Assembly (NCBI RefSeq): GCF_013282805.1
Contig: NZ_CP054038.1
Location: 3,534,001-3,598,000, forward strand
Length of the DNA: 64,000 nucleotides
Reading direction: 5' to 3'
DNA from: Microbacterium hominis
Lineage (GTDB): Bacteria; Actinomycetota; Actinomycetes; Actinomycetales; Microbacteriaceae
Part shown: piece by piece, positions 8,201 through 14,925 of the stretch
Layout of the letters: the number at the start of each line of letters is the position of its first letter
Numbering within the stretch: the first letter of the stretch is position 1
Made by a program: the position numbers and the translations under genes
The notes under the pieces: model-generated
Told to the model about the DNA's origin: nothing
Database searches by the model: none
What the model saw: the letters and a program-made list of their open reading frames with translations, nothing else

Positions 8201-9105
8201 GCGCCGCCGGAGTCCACCCGCTCGCGCGCCCACGCCGTGAGCTGCTCGAGGGCGGGCAGCGCGTCGGGCAGGTAGGCCTGCAGCACGATGCCGGCCTCGA
8301 GGTCCTGCAGGCGCTCGTCGGAGAGCAGCCGCGTGAAGACCGCGATGGTCAGGTCGAGGTCGCGGTACTCCTCCATGTCGAGGTTGATGAACGTCTGCGT
8401 CGCCCCCGTGTCGGCGCCGGAGCCCGCCGCCGTGAGATACAGCGGCAGCAGCCGTGCGACGACCTCCTCGACGACCTCGTCGAACGCCCACGGCCAGATG
8501 CGGCCGGCGATGGCGGATACCTTCACCGAGACGTAGTCCACGTCGCTGCGGCGGATGAGATCGTGGATGCCGTCGAGCCGGCGCCTCGCCTCCTGATCGC
8601 CGAGCACCGCTTCGCCGAGCAGGTTGAGGTTGAGACGCGCGCCGCTCTCCCGGATCTTCGCGAGAGCGGGGCCGAGCCGGTCGGGGCGCGCGTCGACGAT
8701 GAGGTGGCCGACCATCTCCCGCAGCACGCGCCGCGCGATCGGCACGACCGGGGTCGGCAGCACGGGCGCCACCGCTCCGCCCGCGCGGACGGCGGCCCGC
8801 AGGTACCAGGGCAGGAACTCCGGCACCAGCGGGGCCACCCGGCGCAGCCGCGATGCCGCGGCGGTCAGGCTCTCCGGCCGCAGCACTCCGTCGACGAACC
8901 CGATCGTGAACGGCAGTCCGTCGTCGTCCTTGAGCACTCCCGCGAGCCGCTCGGCGGCGGGATCGGACTCGACCTGCGCCGCCTCCTGGATCCAGCGCTT
9001 CGCGAGCGCGATCGTCTCATCGGCCCTCGCCCCTGCACCCTCTTCGCCCGCCACCCCTCCAGGGTGCCAGGCGCCGGGGTCATGCGCGGGAGTCCACTCC
9101 GTCAC
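5290..9105 (-). CDS. putA: Bifunctional proline dehydrogenase / glutamate-semialdehyde dehydrogenase
   Basis: 1271-residue enzyme converting proline to glutamate in two steps. The proline dehydrogenase barrel occupies roughly residues 100-440 (VDYVSVKVSAIAG, RIKVRLVKGANLAMEH). The aldehyde dehydrogenase domain follows at about 560-1040, with general base Glu821 in LAETSGKNAM and nucleophile Cys855 in GQKCSA; the 34-residue spacing equals that of the ALDH superfamily. An Ala/Pro-rich linker joins the domains, and a C-terminal extension of about 200 residues follows. There is no N-terminal ribbon-helix-helix, so unlike the enterobacterial enzyme it should not bind DNA. The GTG at 9105 overlaps the preceding gene by 26 bases; the exact start is less certain than the rest. 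Confidence 0.95.
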   Translation of the reverse strand: MTEWTPAHDPGAWHPGGVAGEEGAGARADETIALAKRWIQEAAQVESDPAAERLAGVLKDDDGLPFTIGFVDGVLRPESLTAAASRLRRVAPLVPEFLPWYLRAAVRAGGAVAPVLPTPVVPIARRVLREMVGHLIVDARPDRLGPALAKIRESGARLNLNLLGEAVLGDQEARRRLDGIHDLIRRSDVDYVSVKVSAIAGRIWPWAFDEVVEEVVARLLPLYLTAAGSGADTGATQTFINLDMEEYRDLDLTIAVFTRLLSDERLQDLEAGIVLQAYLPDALPALEQLTAWARERVDSGGARIKVRLVKGANLAMEHVDAALHGWSLATYDTKLDTDANYLRCLDLALRPESTAAVRVGVAGHNLFDIAHAWLLAGERGASGDVEFEMLLGMAQGQVAAVAREVGHVLLYVPVVAPEEFDVAISYLVRRLEENASSENFLSAAFDLADEPTLFARERDRFLASLARAADPSLATGPNRVQVRDAAPGAPGAQAAPAAPPSPAAGSMVDAGLTQVVLDIARSAKGEGRGDAGGRGIHSPDDPGETAPIVPSVEEQLFGGDAYVETAVFAPRESGTRASGAPGFANTADSDPALAPGRAWARGILGRIEGSTAGDAAIAAARIDDAEELERVVARVREAGARWGARPAAERAEALQSAARMLEQRRGLLIEVAASETGKVFAEADVEVSEAVDFANYYAATARELDRVSGAVFEPARLTVVTPPWNFPVAIPAGGVLAALAAGSGVVFKPAPQARRCAAVVAEALWEAGVPREVLALVDIDEGSLGQRLIAHPDVDRVILTGSWDTAALFRSWRPDLPLLAETSGKNAMIIAPTADLDLAVADLVKSAFGHAGQKCSAASLAILVGPVGRSRRFARQLVDAVASLQVAAPTDPRAEVGPVVEVPQGKLEWALTTLDEDEQWLLEPREVDAATGLAGRLWTPGVRVGVRAGSRFHREEFFGPVLGIMHASSLAQAIEMQNAVAYGLTAGLHTQSPDDLALWLDEVEAGNLYVNRGITGAIVQRQPFGGWKRSSVGPGAKVGGPNYLVGLGSWRPSAGGSGSPTLHLRGLDSRITQLIEAAQPSLDYEAFEWLRRGALSDAIAWNREFGQVRDVSRLGLERNLLRYRPLPVMVRATGDAAWQALLRVILAGLRTGSEMVLSLPVGIPGGVRRVLGEFGIPVFIETDDEWLVRMRGGADGAPRPGRVRLVGPAASTGVLHRALAEAIDGDPDVAVYDNEVTTAGRLELLPFLHEQSITITAHRFGNPDDWSAEVI

Positions 9106-9667
9106 CGCGGCGCTCCGTGACGCGAGGCTCCTGCGGGTCTCCGTCCGCGCGGCGCTCGATCACCGGCTCGGCCGCGGGGTCGGCATCGGCGCGGCGTTCG
9201 ACGACCGGCTCGGCCGCCGGCTCGGCCGCTGCGTCGTCTTCGGCGGCGCGACGCGTCGCGCGGCGGGTGCCGTCGCCGTCGGCGACGACGTCGGGATCGA
9301 TCTCATCGGCCTTGCGCAGCGCCTCCTCCTGCTCGGAGCGGTGGGATGCCGCCGCCTCGAGCGGCTCGTCCACCTGGTCGGCGCGTCGCTGAGCCTCGGC
9401 CGTGGCCTGGGCGGCACGCGCCCGCGCCTGCTCGGCGGCAGCCGCCGCGGAGGCCGCATCGGCGCGCACCTGGGCGGCCTCGGCCTCCCGCTCCCGCGCG
9501 GCGATCTCGGATTCGCGCGCCTGGGCGCGCAGCTCCTCGGCGCGCTCCCGCTGGGCTTCGGCGCGCCGCCGGCGGCGGCCCTTCGACGTGAGGACCAGCG
9601 TGACGACGACGATCACCGCCACCACGACCAGGCCGACGATGATCCAGATGAGTGCGGTGGTGTCCAT
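9080..9667 (-). CDS. Single-pass membrane protein with charged coiled-coil and tail repeats
   Basis: 195-residue protein not recognised by family. It starts MDTTALIWIIVGLVVVAVIVVV, one transmembrane helix with almost no residues outside, then RRRRR, which by the positive-inside rule puts the rest in the cytoplasm. Residues about 40-110 are Ala/Glu/Arg heptad-rich and should form a coiled coil. The tail carries three imperfect repeats of the type AEPVVERRADADP. ATG 9667 is chosen for its AAGGG site and the hydrophobic start; a longer frame to 9766 has no such support. Its 3' end overlaps putA by 26 bases, so the two are probably co-transcribed. Confidence 0.75.
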   Translation of the reverse strand: MDTTALIWIIVGLVVVAVIVVVTLVLTSKGRRRRRAEAQRERAEELRAQARESEIAAREREAEAAQVRADAASAAAAAEQARARAAQATAEAQRRADQVDEPLEAAASHRSEQEEALRKADEIDPDVVADGDGTRRATRRAAEDDAAAEPAAEPVVERRADADPAAEPVIERRADGDPQEPRVTERRGDGVDSRA

Positions 9668-9794
9668 GCTCACCCTTTCGCTCCGGGCGCCACCGGGTCG
9701 CGGCGCCATGCAGGCCACGCAACCGCACCGTCCTGGGAACGGCCTACCCCATTGCGCGCCGCTCATCCCTGCGCTATGGCGCCGGCGCTCGCGC

Positions 9795-10355
9795 TCAGCG
9801 CCAGATGCTCGGCGCGTCCGCCTTCGTCGAGGGGAGGGCCGACGCGGCCGCCCACTCGTGCACCCACGGCTCCACGTCGGGGAGGTCGTCGGGGCGCCCG
9901 ACCGCGGCGAACAGCTCCTCGTGGCTCACGATGCCGCCCGCGCGCTTGAGGAAGCGGGCCCGCACGATCATCTCGGTGTAGACCTCGCCGTCCACCACCG
10001 CGCGATGCATGAGGTACACCGACTTGTCGTCGTGGCCGAGCAGGCGCGACTCGATGGTGAACCGCTGCCAGAGCTCCAGCGACTTGCGGAACGTGATCGT
10101 CGAACTCGCCACCACGGCGTACCACCCGCGCGTGGTGAGGGCATCCCACATGCCGGTGCGGATGAGGAGGTCGAACCGGCCGAGGTCGAACAGCGATCCG
10201 TACCGGCCGTTGTTCATGTGGCCGAGCAGATCGATGTCGGTGGGAAGCGTGCGCACCCGCAGGCGCCCCACGGTCAGCGGCGGGACCGTGCCGTGGCGCC
10301 GGAGCAGCACACGCGCACGGAGGATGACCAGGAGGGTGCGCCAGATCACGTTCAC
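9795..10355 (-). CDS. Hotdog-fold thioesterase family protein
   Basis: 186-residue protein of the 4-hydroxybenzoyl-CoA thioesterase-like group. LPTDIDLLGHMNNGRYGSLFDLGRFDLL is the family active-site helix with its Asp and His, and VASSTITFRKSLELWQRF is the paired strand. The GTG at 10355 is preferred over an in-frame ATG at 10415: a -10-like TAACAT lies eight bases before it with no ribosome site, which fits a leaderless message. The ATG would place that -10 inside the gene. Substrate unknown. It is divergent from the GNAT/CofE pair. Confidence 0.83.
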   Translation of the reverse strand: MNVIWRTLLVILRARVLLRRHGTVPPLTVGRLRVRTLPTDIDLLGHMNNGRYGSLFDLGRFDLLIRTGMWDALTTRGWYAVVASSTITFRKSLELWQRFTIESRLLGHDDKSVYLMHRAVVDGEVYTEMIVRARFLKRAGGIVSHEELFAAVGRPDDLPDVEPWVHEWAAASALPSTKADAPSIWR

Positions 10356-10521
10356 GAGGCGTGATGTTAGTGAATCCGCGAGCGATGCGCGCAATGCTTT
10401 GTCGGTCTCCCACATACTCGCCGCGCATCGCGCCGCGCCGGGTCCGGCATCCGTTCCTCCGCCGTTCACCCCGTCGTCACCCGATTTCGCGTCGCGGGAG
10501 CGCGAGCGTAGAGTCTGCGCC

Positions 10522-11028
10522 ATGGAAGCCGAAACCCAGACCGACATCGTCGTCCGTCCGGTGCGCGACGTCGATGCAGAAGCTCTCGGACGCGTCCACG
10601 CCACCTGCTGGCACGAGACGTACGACCACCTCATCAGCAAGGCCGCCCTCGAGAAGGTCTCCCCCCGGCGCCTCGCCGAACTGTGGACGCACTGGGCCGT
10701 GCAGGGCCCCGAGTTCAAGATGTTCGCCGCCCTCGCCGACGGCGAGATCATCGGCTTCGCAGGCTCCGGCCCCGCGCGGGACCGCGACGCGCCCCGCAAT
10801 CGCGAGCTCTACTTCATCTACCTGCTCGACGCGCACCACGGCACCGGCACCGGCCAGAAGCTGTTCGACGCGGTCGTGGAGGCCGACGAGCCGCTGTACC
10901 TGTGGGTCGCCGACGACAACCCGCGCGCCCACCGCTTCTACTCCCGCAACGGATTCGCCCTCGACGGCGCCTCGCACACGGAGCCCTTCCTCGGTGAGAC
11001 CCTCACCGAGGTGCGGTTCGTCCGCTGA
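10522..11028 (+). CDS. GNAT-family N-acetyltransferase
   Basis: 168-residue acetyltransferase. [23 protein letters not shown] is typical of the subfamily, and the acetyl-CoA-binding region is [24 protein letters not shown], followed by [27 protein letters not shown] (10509-10514) sits seven bases before the ATG, so the transcript may be leaderless. Its stop lies two bases before the GTG of cofE, which suggests one transcript. The acceptor substrate cannot be deduced. Confidence 0.9.
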   Translation: MEAETQTDIVVRPVRDVDAEALGRVHATCWHETYDHLISKAALEKVSPRRLAELWTHWAVQGPEFKMFAALADGEIIGFAGSGPARDRDAPRNRELYFIYLLDAHHGTGTGQKLFDAVVEADEPLYLWVADDNPRAHRFYSRNGFALDGASHTEPFLGETLTEVRFVR

Positions 11029-11030
11029 CG

Positions 11031-11837
11031 GTGCTGCAGGTCTGGGCGCTGCCGGGGCTGCCGGAGGTGTCCGCCGGCGACGACCTCGTCGCCCAGATCC
11101 TGCAGGGGGTGGATGCCGCGCGCGGCGCGCACGGCGACGATGCCGCCCTGCGCGACGGCGACATCGTGGTGGTCACCTCGAAGATCGTCTCGAAGGCCGA
11201 GGGGCGCATGCTGCGCGCCGACGACCGTGAGGACGCGATCACGGCCGAGACGGTGCGGCTCGTCGCCGCGCGCACCGGCCCGTCGGGCCATACGACGCGC
11301 ATCGTGCAGAATCGCCTCGGGATCGTGGCCGCCGCCGCCGGGGTCGACGCCTCGAACACACCAAACGGCACGGTGCTGCTGCTGCCGGAGGACCCCGACG
11401 CCTCTGCCCGTGCCCTCGCGGCCGGGCTTCGTTCGGGCACCGGCGCACGGGTGGGCGTGCTCGTGACCGACACGCTCGGCCGCGCCTGGCGCGAGGGGCA
11501 GATCGATCAGGCGATCGGCTCCGCCGGAGTGCACGTGTTCGAGGACCTGCGCGGGCAGACCGACGCCGAGGGTCGCGAGCTCGTGGTCACGATGCCCTGC
11601 GTCGCCGACGAGATCGCCGCCGCCGCCGACCTCGTGAAGGGCAAGGCGGCGCGGCTGCCGGTGGCGGTGGTGCGCGGGCGCGCCGACCTGGTCGGCGACC
11701 TCGATCTGCCCGGTGCGCGGACGATCGTGCGCGCGCTCGAGCGCGACATGTTCCGCCGGGGTGCCGACGAGGCCTACGCCGACGGATACGCCGAAGGGCG
11801 TGCCGCCGCGGTTCGCGACGACACGCCCTCCGTCTGA
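11031..11837 (+). CDS. cofE: Coenzyme F420-0:L-glutamate ligase
   Basis: 268-residue GTP-dependent ligase that adds glutamates to F420-0. The protein opens [18 protein letters not shown], then [18 protein letters not shown] and [25 protein letters not shown], the diagnostic stretches of CofE and of the N-terminal half of mycobacterial FbiB. It lacks the nitroreductase-like C-terminal domain of FbiB, so it is a stand-alone ligase. The GTG start directly follows the GNAT stop. Other F420 genes (cofC, cofD, fbiC) are not in this window. It converges on the DUF4097 gene with an 11-base gap and no visible terminator. Confidence 0.9.
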   Translation: MLQVWALPGLPEVSAGDDLVAQILQGVDAARGAHGDDAALRDGDIVVVTSKIVSKAEGRMLRADDREDAITAETVRLVAARTGPSGHTTRIVQNRLGIVAAAAGVDASNTPNGTVLLLPEDPDASARALAAGLRSGTGARVGVLVTDTLGRAWREGQIDQAIGSAGVHVFEDLRGQTDAEGRELVVTMPCVADEIAAAADLVKGKAARLPVAVVRGRADLVGDLDLPGARTIVRALERDMFRRGADEAYADGYAEGRAAAVRDDTPSV

Positions 11838-11848
11838 GGCGCGCGCTC

Positions 11849-12730
11849 TCAGCGCGAGCGCAGAACGATCTCCCCGGCCGACAGCGAGGCCTCCACGGTG
11901 CTCTGCGCCCCCGGGCTCTCGTCGAGCCTGCTGTCGAAGTCGCCCGCGGACACCTCGGCGTCCACGTCGTACCGCCCATCGGGAACGGTGAGCCGGAGCG
12001 ACCCGGCGCTGACGTCGAGCACCAGTGCGTCCGGCTGGTCGCCGGTGAGCTCGCCCTCGATGGAGCCGGCGCTCACCTGCAGGTCGGCCACTCGCACGTC
12101 TGCGAGGTCGAGCACCGCGCCGCCGGCGCTGACCTCGACCTCGAGCGCGTCAGCCGAACCGGACACGCGGGCCTCGCCGGCGCTCACGCCCAACGCCACC
12201 TCGCGGAAGTCGCCGTCGACCTCGATGCTGCCCGCGGACAGCGTCAGGTCGACGTCCGACCCGGCGAACGACTCCGGCAGGCGCAGCACGGCATCCCCGG
12301 CTCCGCCCGTCCACCAGCCGCCTGCGAAGTCGATCTCCGGCGAGGCGACCACGAGCGTGTCGCCACGCGTCTCGAGCGTCCACTCGCCCCAGCCCCACGG
12401 GCGGGTGACGTCGAGCTCGGCCTGCGAGACGTCCGCGAACTCGACGCGCAGCGATCCCGCCGCGACATCGGCATCGAGGATGGCTGCCTCGCCCACCGCG
12501 ACCGCCTGCGACGAGGTCCGCACGCTGGCGGCGGCGACGGTGGAGAGCACCGCCGAACCTGCCGCCCCGACCAGGAGCACCCCGCCGAGCGCGATCGTGA
12601 GGATCGAGACCACCTTCGCGGCCCCGGACGATCCGGTCGGCGTCGGTGCGGGCCCCGATGCCGGGGGCGTCGGCGGCGACGGGGGCGGCGCCTGCGGGGG
12701 AAGCGGAGGGGGTGTGAGTGTGGTGTTCAT
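11849..12730 (-). CDS. Membrane-anchored DUF4097-type beta-repeat protein
   Basis: 293-residue protein. The first 38 residues are Pro-rich and probably cytoplasmic; residues about 40-70 are one transmembrane helix (VVSILTIALGGVLLVGAAGSAVL). The outer part is a run of short beta repeats in which LSAGSIEVDG, VSAGEARVSG, VSAGGAVLDL, VSAGSIEGEL, VSAGSLRLTV and LSAGEIVLRS recur about every 20-25 residues, as in DUF4097/putative-adhesin proteins. Its ATG overlaps the response-regulator stop (ATGA), so it is the last gene of the kinase-regulator operon and may act with the sensor at the envelope. No enzymatic residue is evident. Confidence 0.85.
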   Translation of the reverse strand: MNTTLTPPPLPPQAPPPSPPTPPASGPAPTPTGSSGAAKVVSILTIALGGVLLVGAAGSAVLSTVAAASVRTSSQAVAVGEAAILDADVAAGSLRVEFADVSQAELDVTRPWGWGEWTLETRGDTLVVASPEIDFAGGWWTGGAGDAVLRLPESFAGSDVDLTLSAGSIEVDGDFREVALGVSAGEARVSGSADALEVEVSAGGAVLDLADVRVADLQVSAGSIEGELTGDQPDALVLDVSAGSLRLTVPDGRYDVDAEVSAGDFDSRLDESPGAQSTVEASLSAGEIVLRSR

Positions 12731-13404
12731 CGGTTCGTTCCCTGCTGCGGCTGGGTGCCGCCGTGTTCGATGTGGGCGAGTGCGGCGAGCACCCGTCGGT
12801 TGCCGGATTCGTCCTGCTCGAGATCGAGCTTCTGGAACACGGCGGTGATGTGCTTCTCGACGCTCCCCTCCGAGACGTGGAGCGTCTTGGCGATGGCCTG
12901 GTTCGAGCGGCCTTCGGCGATGAGTGCGAGGACGGATGCCTCGCGGGCGGTGAGCCGCTGCATCCGCTCGTCGCGGCGGCGCCGGCCGAGCAGCTGGGCC
13001 ACGACCTCGGGGTCGAGCACCGTGGCTCCGGATCCGATGCGCTCGATCGCCTCGAGGAAGTCGGCGACGTCGGCGACGCGGTCCTTCAGCAGGTAGCCGA
13101 GGGCGCCCTCACTCGCCGCGATGAGGTCGGAGGCGTAGCGCTCCTCGACGTACTGGGAGAGCACGAGCAGCGGCAGCGCGGGGCTGCTCGCCCGCAGCTC
13201 GAGCGCCGCGCGGATGCCCTCGTCGGTCCAGGTCGGCGGCAGCCGCACATCGAGGATGCACAGGTCGGGCCGTTCGGCCTCGACCGCGTCGGCCAATCCG
13301 GTCGCATCGGGCAGCTCGGCCGCGATGGAGTGGCCGGCGTCTTCGAGCAGTCGCACGAGCCCGGCGCGCAGGAGTGCCGAGTCCTCGCAGATCAGGATGC
13401 GCAT
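12727..13404 (-). CDS. NarL/LuxR-family response regulator
   Basis: 225-residue two-component regulator. The receiver domain has the acidic pocket at ICEDSALL, phosphoacceptor Asp52 in LCILDVRLPP and the conserved Lys in YLLKDRVADV. The C-terminal LuxR-type HTH is LTAREASVLALIAEGRSNQAIAKTLHVSEGSVEKHITAVFQKL. The gene starts inside the 3' end of the kinase gene (13-base overlap) and its stop overlaps the DUF4097 start, so the three are translationally linked. The kinase at 13392-14654 is its obvious partner. Confidence 0.95.
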   Translation of the reverse strand: MRILICEDSALLRAGLVRLLEDAGHSIAAELPDATGLADAVEAERPDLCILDVRLPPTWTDEGIRAALELRASSPALPLLVLSQYVEERYASDLIAASEGALGYLLKDRVADVADFLEAIERIGSGATVLDPEVVAQLLGRRRRDERMQRLTAREASVLALIAEGRSNQAIAKTLHVSEGSVEKHITAVFQKLDLEQDESGNRRVLAALAHIEHGGTQPQQGTNR

Positions 13405-14654
13405 GGGATGCTCACCTCCACGGTGGTCGGGCCCCCGTTGGGGCTGTCGATGCGGGCCTCGCCGCCGGCGGCGGCGATGCGATTGCGGATGCCGTCGAGG
13501 CCGCCGCCGGGCACGACCTGCGCCCCGCCGACGCCGTTGTCCTCGACGCGGGCCCACAGCACCCCGGTGTCGCGCAGCCGCACGAGCACGCGCACCTCGG
13601 AGGCGCGGGAGTGCTTGGCGGCGTTGGTGAGCGCCTCGGCGATCGCGAAGTACGCGGCCGTCTCGGTCTCGCGGGTGCAGCGTCCGTCGAGTCGCACGTC
13701 GAGGCCCACCGGGATCACGGAGCGGGCGGCGAGCGCCGACAGCGCGGCGTCGAGGCCGCGGTCGTCGAGCACCGAGGTGTGGATGCCGCGCGCGAGCTGG
13801 CGCAGCTCGGTGATGGCCGCCTTGGTCGAGGTGTGCGCCTCGCCGATCAGCTGCTTGGCCGCCTCGGGATCGGTGTCGATCTTCTGCTGGGCCATGCCGA
13901 GCGTCATTCCGACGGAGACGAGGCGGGGCTGGACGCCGTCGTGCAGGTCGCGCTCGATGCGCGTGCGCTCGACGTCGGCGGCACGGACGGCGCCGGCGTG
14001 CTGGTAGCTCGAGGTGCGCGCGGCCTCGGCCAGCTGCGCCTCCCGCGAGGGGACCATGATGGCTCGCGAGAGCACCCCGTGAAGCACCGCGAGACCCACG
14101 AGGGCGGCGGCGGCCAGGAGTGCGGCGAGGATGCCGACGGGCACGGCCCAGGCGACGGGCACCTCGACGACCGTGCGCGCGAGGTGCACGGTGCCCTCGG
14201 CGGCGAACAGCGGCGCGAACGCCAGCACGACGCCCGACCCCACGATCCCGGCCAGGGTCAGGACGATCCAGCCCAGCACGGTCGCGATCGCGGCGCTGGC
14301 GAACCCCCGCCACGCGAACGGGTCGATCGTCTGCAGCCAGAGCGTGCGGAGGAAGCCGCCGAAGCCGGGCCGGCCGCTGCGACGCAGCCGGTGCGGCGGG
14401 ATGCCGAAGCCGTAGAGTCCGTCGACGCGGGCCGCCTCGAGCCAGCCGAGGGCGAAGATGCCGTAGACGAAGGCGAGGAGGAAGAGGAGGCCCACTCCCA
14501 GCAGCGGCAGGAGCCCGACGCCGAGCCCGAGGAAGGTGATGAGGACGCTGAAGACGACGGGACCCACGACGCCGAGCGCCGCCATGTGGGCGAGGGCGCC
14601 GAGGATGCGAAGGGGCGAATTCACCGATGCGGTGACAGGAGGAGCTGTGGACAT
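13392..14654 (-). CDS. Sensor histidine kinase, HisKA_3 type
   Basis: 420-residue kinase. The N-terminal half has about four membrane helices in a DUF1707/PspC-like sensor arrangement (SVLITFLGLGVGLLPLLGVGLLFLLAFVYGIFALG, then AAIATVLGWIVLTLAG and ILAALLAAAALVGLAVLHG). The dimerisation/phosphotransfer helix carries His238 in ERDLHDGVQ, and the ATPase domain has EALTNAAKHS (N-box), VEDNGVGG and GGLDGIRNR. TAACTT lies six bases before the ATG, compatible with a leaderless start. No extracellular sensing domain is visible, so the signal is probably sensed within the membrane. Confidence 0.93.
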   Translation of the reverse strand: MSTAPPVTASVNSPLRILGALAHMAALGVVGPVVFSVLITFLGLGVGLLPLLGVGLLFLLAFVYGIFALGWLEAARVDGLYGFGIPPHRLRRSGRPGFGGFLRTLWLQTIDPFAWRGFASAAIATVLGWIVLTLAGIVGSGVVLAFAPLFAAEGTVHLARTVVEVPVAWAVPVGILAALLAAAALVGLAVLHGVLSRAIMVPSREAQLAEAARTSSYQHAGAVRAADVERTRIERDLHDGVQPRLVSVGMTLGMAQQKIDTDPEAAKQLIGEAHTSTKAAITELRQLARGIHTSVLDDRGLDAALSALAARSVIPVGLDVRLDGRCTRETETAAYFAIAEALTNAAKHSRASEVRVLVRLRDTGVLWARVEDNGVGGAQVVPGGGLDGIRNRIAAAGGEARIDSPNGGPTTVEVSIPCAS

Positions 14655-14796
14655 GCCTCCAAGTTAGGACCGCGCCTCGCCGCGCGCCCCTGAGCAATCC
14701 GCCCGATTCTCTTCGGGTTATCCCCCGGTGCGCCCGCTGCTGCGCTGTCGCAATCGGCGGCTAGGAGCGCACTTTGCGACAGCGGAGCGGCGGAGG

Positions 14797-14925
14797 TCAG
14801 CGGCCACTGACCTTGCCGTGTCTCGATACGGCTGCTTCGCGGCCTACTCGACAACCGTGTCTCGATACGGCTGCTTCGCTGCCTACTCGACAACCGTGTC
14901 GCGTCAGCGGCCGCTGACCTTGCCG
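14797..14925. repeat. 39-bp tandem repeat flanked by a duplicated gene end
   Basis: Two head-to-tail 39-bp copies lie at 14818-14856 and 14857-14895, differing at one base (TTCGCGGCC against TTCGCTGCC). Each contains TCTCGATACGGCTGCTTCGC and CCTACTCGACAACC, the TCTCGATACGG...CTACTCGAC type of intergenic repeat I associate with Microbacteriaceae genomes. On the far side, 14797-14819 repeats the last codons and stop of the cytochrome b gene (14903-14925) with one mismatch. The arrangement looks like an insertion that copied its target edge. Confidence 0.85.

Noticed and set aside
5072..8491. Second long minus-strand frame inside putA and other long shadows over putA
   Set aside because: Same strand but a different frame from a complete PutA with both active sites; translation is Arg/Ala/Gly-rich without motifs.
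11838..11848. Terminator between convergent cofE and DUF4097 genes
   Set aside because: The 11-base gap and its edges do not give a convincing stem; GCGCG runs alone were not counted.
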